From assembly GCA_022711195.1 (NCBI GenBank), contig JAKLFN010000108.1, positions 1-6,974 on the forward strand: a stretch of DNA of 6,974 bases, given 5' to 3'. A program made the translations under genes and the position numbers. The stretch comes from Bacteroidota bacterium. Lineage in GTDB: Bacteria; Bacteroidota; Bacteroidia; Bacteroidales; VadinHA17. Numbering within the stretch: position 1 is the stretch's first letter; each line of letters opens with the position of its first letter. The notes under the pieces are model-generated. The model searched no databases. It worked only from the letters and a program-made list of their open reading frames with translations, and had not been told where the DNA came from. Below are positions 1 to 5,975 of the stretch, piece after piece.

Positions 1-668
1 TAATATCGACCACCAAATATAATACTTCCCAGCCTTATAATTGTAGTGCCTTCCTCAATAGCTACCTTATAATCACCCGACATACCCATTGAAATTTCCC
101 TGAAAGAATCATTTTCAGGAAAATATCTTCGCTTTAATTCCCTGAAGCAATCTGCAAGGTATCTGAACTCTTTCCTTATAAGGTTCTCATCATCAGTAAA
201 GGTGGCCATTCCCATTACTCCGCATATCTTCACTGAATCGAGCTTGCTGAACTCAGGTGTGCTGATCATTGCGATAACTTCATCCATACTGAATCCGTAT
301 TTTGTCTCTTCGGATGCAATATGGAATTGTAACAGGCAATCGACAATCCGGTTTGCTTTTTCAGATTCGTAATTAATAGTTTTAATAAGCTTATAGGAAT
401 CAACTGAATGGATCATGCTTATAAAGGGGACAACATATTTCACCTTATTTGTCTGGAGATGACCGATCAAATGCCATTCAATATCAGAAGGTAAAAGGTC
501 TTTTTTTGAAAGAAGCTCCTGTACCCTGTTCTCACCGAATATCCGATGACCGGATTTATAGGCAACAAGTATATCACTGACAGGTTTTGTTTTTGATACT
601 GCAACCAGTCTGACACCCACCGGCAATTCATTCTTAAGTGAAATAATATTTCCGGAAATATCTGACAT
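1..668 (-). CDS. yggS: YggS/PROSC-family PLP-binding protein (PLP homeostasis), all but the last codon in window
   Basis: This is a PLP-binding protein of the YggS/YBL036C/PROSC family, a single-domain fold-type III (alanine-racemase-like) barrel. The family has no firmly known enzymatic reaction and is known for buffering pyridoxal phosphate and affecting amino-acid and B6 homeostasis in the cytoplasm. I translated 222 codons without a break. LVAVSKTKP places the PLP Schiff-base lysine at K26. GENRVQE and WHLIGHLQTNK follow as family motifs. SMGMSGD (residues 193-199) and RLGS (212-215) form the phosphate-binding region. The protein runs to IIFGGRY, and the next codon begins TA at the window edge. 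Family members end about here, so a stop is likely but not seen. The ATG at 668 is the first possible start, because an in-frame stop lies at 675-677. It lies 96 bases after the DUF1015 gene in the same direction. It may be co-transcribed or have its own promoter in the AT-rich gap. Confidence 0.93.
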   Translation of the reverse strand, partial: MSDISGNIISLKNELPVGVRLVAVSKTKPVSDILVAYKSGHRIFGENRVQELLSKKDLLPSDIEWHLIGHLQTNKVKYVVPFISMIHSVDSYKLIKTINYESEKANRIVDCLLQFHIASEETKYGFSMDEVIAMISTPEFSKLDSVKICGVMGMATFTDDENLIRKEFRYLADCFRELKRRYFPENDSFREISMGMSGDYKVAIEEGTTIIRLGSIIFGGRY

Positions 669-686
669 GAAGAATTAAAAATGGGA

Positions 687-702
687 ATAAAATTAATTTT
701 AT
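687..702. other. 16-bp perfect AT-only palindrome upstream of yggS
   Basis: ATAAAATTAATTTTAT reads the same on both strands and lies 19-34 bases upstream of the yggS start. Its position would suit an operator or a promoter-proximal site. It contains only A and T in an AT-rich gap, so chance is a real alternative. I know of no regulator that recognises it. Confidence 0.3.
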
Positions 703-709
703 GAAATTA

Positions 710-751
710 CACAGAGTTCCACAGAGGGTGCACAGAGTTCCACAGAGGGTA
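710..751. repeat. Two-unit 21-bp tandem repeat built from CACAGAG heptamers
   Basis: Two adjacent 21-base units, 710-730 and 731-751, differ only in the last base. Each unit contains CACAGAG twice, giving copies at 710, 720, 731 and 741. The spacing is 10, 11 and 10 bases, which averages one DNA helical turn. A degraded fifth copy (ACAGG) follows near 753. On the transcribed strand the motif reads CTCTGTG. It fills much of the gap between the DUF1015 gene and yggS, contains no ORF, and forms no good hairpin. Similar CACAGAG-rich intergenic repeats are, to my recollection, scattered in many environmental bacterial genomes. Its function is unknown. Confidence 0.85.
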
Positions 752-764
752 TACAGGTAATAGT

Positions 765-2015
765 TTAGTCGAGAAGGTGGATTACCAGTCCGCTGCGGAG
801 CTTTGGTTCAAACCATGTTGATTTCGGAGGCATAATATTGCCTGAATCGGCAATTGAAATAAGTTGTTCCATTGAAACAGGGTACAATGCAAAAGCAACC
901 TTCATTTCACCGCTGTCAACTCTTTTCTTCAGTTCCCCAAGTCCTCTTATTCCTCCAACAAAATCAATTCTTTTTGATCTTCTTAGATCCTGAATATCGA
1001 GAAGTGGAGCAAGTACCAGATTAGTGAGGATCGTTACGTCCAGTACCCCTATGGGATCATTGTCAGAATATGTTCCCTTTCTGGCTGAAAGGCTGTACCA
1101 TATTCCGTCGAGGTACATCGAAAAGTTATGAAGCCGCTTTGGCTTATAGATTTTCGATCCTTTTTTCCTGATCCTGAACCCTTTTTCGAGTTTCGCCAGA
1201 AACTCCTTTGATGATAATCCGTTAAGATCTTTTATTGTCCGGTTATAATCAATGATCCGCAGCTGGTCAGATGGAAAGTGTACTGCAAGAAAGTAATTAT
1301 ACTCTTCATCTCCCTTATGATGAGGATTCTTTTCCTGTTTTTCCTTTCCAACAAGTGCAGCTGCTGCAGTACGGTGATGCCCGTCAGCAACATAAGTGAA
1401 CGGGACCTTCTCTTCAAAAATTCTTTCGATCTGGCTTATGGTTTCGCGATCTCTGATAACCCAGAAGTGATGTCCGAATCCGTCCTCTGCCGTAAAATCA
1501 TATTCAGGCTTTTCTTTCCTGACAATCTTTTTTACAATTTCATCAAGTTCCTTAACAGGGGGATAGGTCAGGAAAACCGGTTCGATGTTGGCATTATTTG
1601 TACGGATATGGACCATCCTGTCCTGTTCCTTATCGGGGCGTGTAAGCTCATGTTTCTTTATTTTTCCGGTCATATAATCATCAACCGAAGCACAACCGAC
1701 AATTCCGTACTGGGTCCTTCCGGTCATAGTCTGGGCATAAATGTAAAAGCATGGCTCTTCATCCTTTTTCAGCCAGCCTTTCTTCTGCCATAATTCAAAA
1801 TTGTCTGCCGATTTCTTATATACTTCATCAGAATGGACGTCAGTTCCCGGTGGCAGGTCTATTTCCGCCCTTGTTATATGAAGAAGTGAAGTCTCCCTGC
1901 CCTTCGCCATTCCGGCTGCTTCTTCAGCGTTCATCACATCATAGGGCAGACATGCAAGATCTTTAGCTATTTCATATGGAGGTCTCAGTCCTCTGAAAGG
2001 TTTAACAATTGCCAT
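765..2015 (-). CDS. DUF1015 family protein (COG4198-like), possible role in phosphoserine/serine metabolism
   Basis: This 416-residue protein has the usual length and motifs of the DUF1015 (PF06245) family. The motifs seen are LPYDVMN (residues 23-29), SLLHITRAEIDL (43-54), KKHELTRPDKEQDR (120-133), NNANIEPVF (140-148), ADGHHRTAAAA (210-220), and a C-terminal MPPKSTWFEPK (395-405). No signal peptide or membrane segment is visible, so it is probably cytoplasmic. The start ATG at 2015 fits the conserved MAIVKPFRGLRP beginning and leaves 17 bases after the serA stop. With 10 bases between serC and serA, the three genes look like one transcription unit. The DGHHR motif resembles the phosphate-binding G-x-H-R of ParB/sulfiredoxin-fold proteins, which include free L-serine kinases. 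Given its place after serC and serA, a role in interconverting serine and phosphoserine is plausible. That is inference; the family assignment is secure and the function is not. Confidence 0.9.
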   Translation of the reverse strand: MAIVKPFRGLRPPYEIAKDLACLPYDVMNAEEAAGMAKGRETSLLHITRAEIDLPPGTDVHSDEVYKKSADNFELWQKKGWLKKDEEPCFYIYAQTMTGRTQYGIVGCASVDDYMTGKIKKHELTRPDKEQDRMVHIRTNNANIEPVFLTYPPVKELDEIVKKIVRKEKPEYDFTAEDGFGHHFWVIRDRETISQIERIFEEKVPFTYVADGHHRTAAAALVGKEKQEKNPHHKGDEEYNYFLAVHFPSDQLRIIDYNRTIKDLNGLSSKEFLAKLEKGFRIRKKGSKIYKPKRLHNFSMYLDGIWYSLSARKGTYSDNDPIGVLDVTILTNLVLAPLLDIQDLRRSKRIDFVGGIRGLGELKKRVDSGEMKVAFALYPVSMEQLISIADSGNIMPPKSTWFEPKLRSGLVIHLLD

Positions 2016-2032
2016 CGGAAAAACTTTAATTT

Positions 2033-2953
2033 TTACTTATTTAATCTGAATTTCTCGTTACCGGTCTCAAAGAAGTCAACAATCTGCCGGGCTGCCGCAA
2101 CCCCTGCATTTATATTGGCTTCTTCGGTCTGGGCACCCATCTTTTTGGCGGTAAAAATGAACCTGCCGGGATATTTTTCCTGAAATACAGCTTTTGAATC
2201 GGGTTCCACATCAGCCAGATATTTAAGATCAGACCTTTCTGCAAAGATGCGGAGCAGGCCTTCCTCATCAATAATTTCTTTCCTGGCGGTATTCACAAGT
2301 ACAGCGCCTGAAGGCATTCTTTTCAGCAGGTCATAGCCGATGGATCTTTTTGTTTTATCATTAGCCGGCATGTGGATTGAGATATACTGGCATCCGGAAT
2401 ACAGATCTTCGGCAGTGTTACATGGCTTCACGCCTGCCCCGCTAATGATCTCATGATCAATAAATGGATCGAAAGCAAAGACTGTCATTCCGAACCCTCG
2501 GGCAATTTCAGCCATATATTTCGGAACATTCCCGAATGCATGCAGTCCGAGAGTTTTACCTCTCAGTTCCGTTCCGCTTTTACCTGCAAAGCCTCCGCGT
2601 GCCTGGAAAAGCATCATTTCGAAAGCAAGTTCGGCAACAGCATTTGAATTCTGCCCGGGAGTATTCATAGCCACAATGTTCCTTGCCGAACATGCCTGCA
2701 GGTCCAGATTATCATAACCTGCTCCTGCCCTGACTACAATTTTCAGTTTCCCGGCAGCATCGAGTACCTGTGCATTTACAATATCGCTTCTCACAATAAG
2801 AGCATCAGCGTCAGAAACTGCTGAAAGAAGTTCGGACACATCTTTATAATTCTCAAGTAATCTTAATATGCAGCCTGCCTTTTCCGTTATCTCCCTGATC
2901 TGCTTTACAGCGACCGGGGCAAATGGTTTTTCAGTAGCAACAAGTATTACCAT
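2033..2953 (-). CDS. serA: D-3-phosphoglycerate dehydrogenase, short type without ACT domain, lysine-type active site
   Basis: SerA oxidises 3-phosphoglycerate to 3-phosphohydroxypyruvate with NAD, the first step of the phosphorylated serine pathway. The 306 residues cover only the substrate- and nucleotide-binding domains of the D-2-hydroxyacid dehydrogenase family. There is no ACT or ASB regulatory domain, so classical serine feedback through an ACT domain is not expected. VVRAGAGYDNLDL (residues 73-85) and NTPGQNSNAVAEL (97-109) mark the substrate side. GLHAFGNVP (136-144) occupies the dinucleotide-binding loop, and D162 after the second strand fits NAD preference. NTARKEIIDE holds the conserved arginine R224. 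Where most members have the catalytic histidine of TPHxG, this one has TAKKMGAQT, with K270/K271. This matches the lysine-type (type IIIK) enzymes described from Entamoeba and seen in Bacteroidota. The gene begins 10 bases after the serC stop, with no clear Shine-Dalgarno sequence. Confidence 0.93.
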   Translation of the reverse strand: MVILVATEKPFAPVAVKQIREITEKAGCILRLLENYKDVSELLSAVSDADALIVRSDIVNAQVLDAAGKLKIVVRAGAGYDNLDLQACSARNIVAMNTPGQNSNAVAELAFEMMLFQARGGFAGKSGTELRGKTLGLHAFGNVPKYMAEIARGFGMTVFAFDPFIDHEIISGAGVKPCNTAEDLYSGCQYISIHMPANDKTKRSIGYDLLKRMPSGAVLVNTARKEIIDEEGLLRIFAERSDLKYLADVEPDSKAVFQEKYPGRFIFTAKKMGAQTEEANINAGVAAARQIVDFFETGNEKFRLNK

Positions 2954-2963
2954 GTCTGATATT

Positions 2964-4034
2964 TTAGTGAGACTTCTCGAACTCCCTCATAGTATCGACG
3001 AGCGCCTGAACACTTTCGCGAGGCAGGGCATTGTAAGTTGATGCCCTGAAGCCTCCTACAGAACGATGACCTGCAATACCTATCATACCCTTCGATTTGG
3101 CAAAGTCGAGGAATGGTTGTTCAAGTTCCTTATATCCTTCTGCCATAACAAAGCATATATTCATAAATGAACGATCTTCAGTATCGTTAACTGTAGGTAC
3201 GAACAGTTTATTCCTGTCTATTTCGTCATAAAGCAACTGAGCCTTTTCTACGTTCTTCTTCTGCATCACTTTCAGTCCGCCCAGCTCTTTAAGCCATTTC
3301 AGGGTTTGTTCGGCTGCAAATACAGTAAATACAGGCGGAGTATTAAACATAGATTCGGCTTTGATGTGAGTCCTGTAGTCGAGCATAGTTGGAACAGGAC
3401 GTGACACTTTACCGAGTATTTCTTCCTTTATTATAACAACAGCCACACCTGCCGGAGCGAGGTTTTTCTGGGCGCCGGCATATATCAGAGAATATTTCGA
3501 GACATCAACCGGACGGCTGAAGATATCTGATGACATATCGGCGATCAGGGGAACCTTTACATCGGGATCCTTTTTCAGTTCTGTACCATATATAGTATTA
3601 TTTGTAGTTATATGGAAATAATCAGCATCTTCGGGTACAGTATAATTTTTGGGGATGTAACTGAAGTTTTTGTCTTTCGATGTAGCCACCTCAACAGCCT
3701 CTCCATAAATCTTCGCTTCCTTGAAAGCTTTTGTTGCCCATTCCCCGGTTACCAGGTAAGCTGATTTCTTATTCATGAGGTTCATCGGGACCATCGCAAA
3801 CTGCATGCTTGCACCGCCTCCCAGAAAGATGACCTGGTATCCGGCAGGAACTTCAAGCAGTTCCTTTACGAGTGCTATTGCATTATTCATACATGCAATA
3901 AATTCCTTGCTCCGGTGTGATATTTCAAGAACAGATAATCCGGTACCGGCAAAATCCTTAATCCCTTCAATGCTTTTGTCAATTGTGTACTGTGGCAGAA
4001 TTGAGGGGCCTGCATAAAAATTGTGTTTCTTCAT
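2964..4034 (-). CDS. serC: Phosphoserine aminotransferase
   Basis: SerC is a PLP-dependent fold-type I (class V) aminotransferase. It converts 3-phosphohydroxypyruvate plus glutamate to O-phosphoserine plus 2-oxoglutarate; in many bacteria it also serves pyridoxine synthesis. The 356 residues match the family's usual length of about 360. [10 protein letters not shown] opens the protein. ISHRSKEF (residues 38-45), [10 protein letters not shown] (70-79) and [10 protein letters not shown] (143-152) are typical. [10 protein letters not shown] places the Schiff-base lysine at K190. [15 protein letters not shown] near the C-terminus is the signature substrate- and phosphate-binding segment. The start at 4034 is fixed by the conserved [10 protein letters not shown]. 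It is the first gene of the tight serC-serA-DUF1015 run and follows comB after a 91-base gap. The 60 bases before the start are AT-rich and could hold a promoter, but I see no convincing match to the Bacteroidota -33/-7 consensus. Confidence 0.97.
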   Translation of the reverse strand: MKKHNFYAGPSILPQYTIDKSIEGIKDFAGTGLSVLEISHRSKEFIACMNNAIALVKELLEVPAGYQVIFLGGGASMQFAMVPMNLMNKKSAYLVTGEWATKAFKEAKIYGEAVEVATSKDKNFSYIPKNYTVPEDADYFHITTNNTIYGTELKKDPDVKVPLIADMSSDIFSRPVDVSKYSLIYAGAQKNLAPAGVAVVIIKEEILGKVSRPVPTMLDYRTHIKAESMFNTPPVFTVFAAEQTLKWLKELGGLKVMQKKNVEKAQLLYDEIDRNKLFVPTVNDTEDRSFMNICFVMAEGYKELEQPFLDFAKSKGMIGIAGHRSVGGFRASTYNALPRESVQALVDTMREFEKSH

Positions 4035-4096
4035 GGTTATAATGTTATATAGTTAATTCAGAATTTCTAACCGTAAAAATAACAAAAGGGATTAAA

Positions 4097-4116
4097 TTCC
4101 GGATCAAAACCCGGAA
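4097..4116 (-). terminator. Possible weak intrinsic terminator or attenuator after comB
   Basis: A 6-bp perfect stem, TTCCGG/CCGGAA, with an 8-base loop begins 10 bases after the comB stop codon in the direction of transcription. On the transcribed strand it is followed by TTTAATCCC and then two T-rich stretches. The stem is short and the T tract is interrupted, so termination, if any, would be partial. Its place between comB and serC makes it a candidate boundary between the upstream genes and the serC-serA-DUF1015 unit. Confidence 0.35.
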
Positions 4117-4125
4117 AACAATCGG

Positions 4126-4848
4126 TCAGCGGATATCACTTAAAAGGATATCATTTTTTATATAGGGGATCTTTTCAGTATAATCGGCTGTGAGGCAGAA
4201 ATCTATACAATCATCAAGCCCGTTCTTTTTCAGTCTGTTCCTGTGGGCAGCTTTTTCAATATATCCGCGAAGATCATTTTTCGCGACTGACCACAGATCG
4301 ACAGCTGCAGTTGTCGAATCACATATAGTTGAGTACCCGGAACTGTTTAAGAGCCTTTCAGCAATTGCTCCCGCACATACAGTGTCCTCGAGATTGAATC
4401 TGTTTTTCCACCCTGCACAGAAAAGGAGTACATTTTGATTTCCTTGTATGAGCCAGTTGCAGAGGGAGCTTAAATTCAGAAATGATCCTATAACTATACA
4501 CCCTGCAGAAGAAGCCATCCGGATAGTGCCGGTACCGTTTGTAGTGCTGTACACGATTGTTTTTCCGCGGATATTCTCCCGTGAGAAATTAAAAGGCGAA
4601 TTGCCCAGGTCTGCAAAATCAAGTATTATACCATCACGTTCAGCAGCAACCAGATACCCCCGGTTCTTATAGGTTCTTGCCTCTTCAACACCTGCCACAG
4701 GTATTATGGATTCAGCACCATGTTCAAAGGCAGTACATATAGAAGATGTGGCACGTAAAATATCAATTATAACAACAGTCGAACCCGAATGAAGTCCGGG
4801 CTCAAATAAGGCAGGAGTAAAACAGGTCTCGAGTTTTAATCTTTCCAT
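4126..4848 (-). CDS. comB: 2-phosphosulfolactate phosphatase family protein (ComB)
   Basis: This 240-residue protein belongs to the ComB family (PF04029). Characterised members are Mg-dependent phosphatases that release sulfolactate from 2-phosphosulfolactate in coenzyme M synthesis, and act on related 2-hydroxyacid phosphates. Motifs seen are VVIIDILRATSSI (residues 25-37) with the conserved aspartate D29, AERDGI (69-74), LGNSP (81-85), TTNGT (102-106) and CAGWKNRFNLEDTVCAG (144-160). The length is typical. The gene starts 19 bases after the gcvT stop. That spacer carries a small 8-base tandem duplication (GCCGTAAC/GCCGTAAA, 4849-4864) and no clear ribosome-binding site. No ComA, ComC or other sulfonate gene is in view, and the likely host is not a methanogen. 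The real substrate is therefore open; a phosphorylated hydroxyacid other than phosphosulfolactate is possible. The family call is firm and the substrate is uncertain. Confidence 0.9.
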   Translation of the reverse strand: MERLKLETCFTPALFEPGLHSGSTVVIIDILRATSSICTAFEHGAESIIPVAGVEEARTYKNRGYLVAAERDGIILDFADLGNSPFNFSRENIRGKTIVYSTTNGTGTIRMASSAGCIVIGSFLNLSSLCNWLIQGNQNVLLFCAGWKNRFNLEDTVCAGAIAERLLNSSGYSTICDSTTAAVDLWSVAKNDLRGYIEKAAHRNRLKKNGLDDCIDFCLTADYTEKIPYIKNDILLSDIR

Positions 4849-4867
4849 GCCGTAACGCCGTAAAACC

Positions 4868-5968
4868 TTATTTAATAAACGGAGTATTTACCACCTTTGC
4901 CTTCAGATCCTTGTTCCTGATCCTTATAAAGATTTCAGTATCAGGTTTCCAGAAACCTTTTGCCAGATATCCCATTCCGATACCCTGTTTTAACATTGGC
5001 GACATAGTTCCGGAAGTGACCTCTCCTATAATGTTGCCCGACTGATCAACGATTTCATAATGCTGGCGTGGTATTCCCCTGTCGATCATTATAAATCCCT
5101 TTAATCTTCTTTCAACTCCTTCATTCTTTTGTTTCAGAAGCAGTTCTTTATCTATAAAATCCTTCTTATCAGTAAATTTGGTGATCCATCCGAGACCTGC
5201 CTCAATCGGTGATGTCTGGTCGTTGATGTCATTTCCATACAGACAATAACCCATTTCCAGTCTTAAAGTATCTCTTGCTCCCAGGCCTGCAGGTTTTATC
5301 CCCATGTTCCTCCCTGCTTCAAAAACAGCATTCCAGAGTTTGGGACCGTCTTCATTCCTGACATATATTTCACATCCTCCGGCTCCCGTATATCCCGTTG
5401 TTGAAAAGAGTGCATTTTTTATTCCGGAAATTTCTGTTTCGCAGAATGTATAATATTCCATCCCCGGAATGTCCGTCCGGGTCAGCTTCTGTACAATTTC
5501 AAGGGCCAGAGGTCCCTGTACTGCAATCTGGGCTATTTCATCCGATGAATTTATCAGATCTCTTCCGGGAACTATCCCGAACTCACCTGCATTGTGAACA
5601 CACCAGTTCCAGTCTTTTTCTGTATTTGCAGCATTTACAACCAGCAGGAACTTTTCACGGTTATAGCGGTAAACAAGGAGATCGTCTACAATCCCCCCTT
5701 TGCCGTTCGGGAAGCATGAATACTGTATTTTACCGTCGAAAAGCGCCTCGATATCATTGGATGTAATATATTGCAGGTAGTCAAAAGCATTTGGTCCGGT
5801 AACGAAGAATTCCCCCATATGGGAGACATCAAAAACCCCTGCTTTTTCCCTTACAGTAACATGTTCATCGTTGATCCCGGAGTATTCTACAGGCATGTTC
5901 CAACCTGCAAAAGGGACCATTTTGGCTCCTGCTGCCTGGTGAACTGAAAAGAATGGTGTATATTTCAT
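4868..5968 (-). CDS. gcvT: Aminomethyltransferase, glycine cleavage system T-protein
   Basis: GcvT moves the one-carbon unit from aminomethyl-lipoyl H-protein to tetrahydrofolate, forming 5,10-methylene-THF and ammonia. I place the start at the ATG at 5968, giving 366 residues. The conserved beginning is [20 protein letters not shown]. The same frame stays open to an ATG at 6079, but those 37 extra residues overlap the end of the upstream gene in another frame and have no family counterpart. Motifs seen are GWNMPVEY (residues 22-29), [11 protein letters not shown] (43-53), [11 protein letters not shown] (91-101) with the catalytic aspartate (D95 or D96), [10 protein letters not shown] (193-202), [13 protein letters not shown] (228-240) and [10 protein letters not shown] (315-324). 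Length and motif order are normal. Only 7 bases separate it from the upstream OmpA-family gene, and comB follows after 19. The P-, H- and L-protein genes are not in the window. Confidence 0.96.
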   Translation of the reverse strand: MKYTPFFSVHQAAGAKMVPFAGWNMPVEYSGINDEHVTVREKAGVFDVSHMGEFFVTGPNAFDYLQYITSNDIEALFDGKIQYSCFPNGKGGIVDDLLVYRYNREKFLLVVNAANTEKDWNWCVHNAGEFGIVPGRDLINSSDEIAQIAVQGPLALEIVQKLTRTDIPGMEYYTFCETEISGIKNALFSTTGYTGAGGCEIYVRNEDGPKLWNAVFEAGRNMGIKPAGLGARDTLRLEMGYCLYGNDINDQTSPIEAGLGWITKFTDKKDFIDKELLLKQKNEGVERRLKGFIMIDRGIPRQHYEIVDQSGNIIGEVTSGTMSPMLKQGIGMGYLAKGFWKPDTEIFIRIRNKDLKAKVVNTPFIK

Positions 5969-5975
5969 AATGTTT

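Noticed and set aside
710..751. The repeat read as a small CRISPR array
   Set aside because: The units are contiguous 21-mers with no unique spacers and no cas genes nearby.
1278..1793. 171-residue plus-strand ORF with a hydrophobic start
   Set aside because: It is antisense to the well-supported DUF1015 gene and has no recognisable domain. Its hydrophobic look comes from the complement of charged codons.
4035..4096. A defined serC promoter
   Set aside because: The region is AT-rich, but I could not find a convincing TTTG and TAnnTTTG pair at the right spacing for Bacteroidota.
5398..5766. 122-residue plus-strand ORF inside gcvT
   Set aside because: It is antisense to a fully conserved gcvT and shows no domain; it is a shadow frame.
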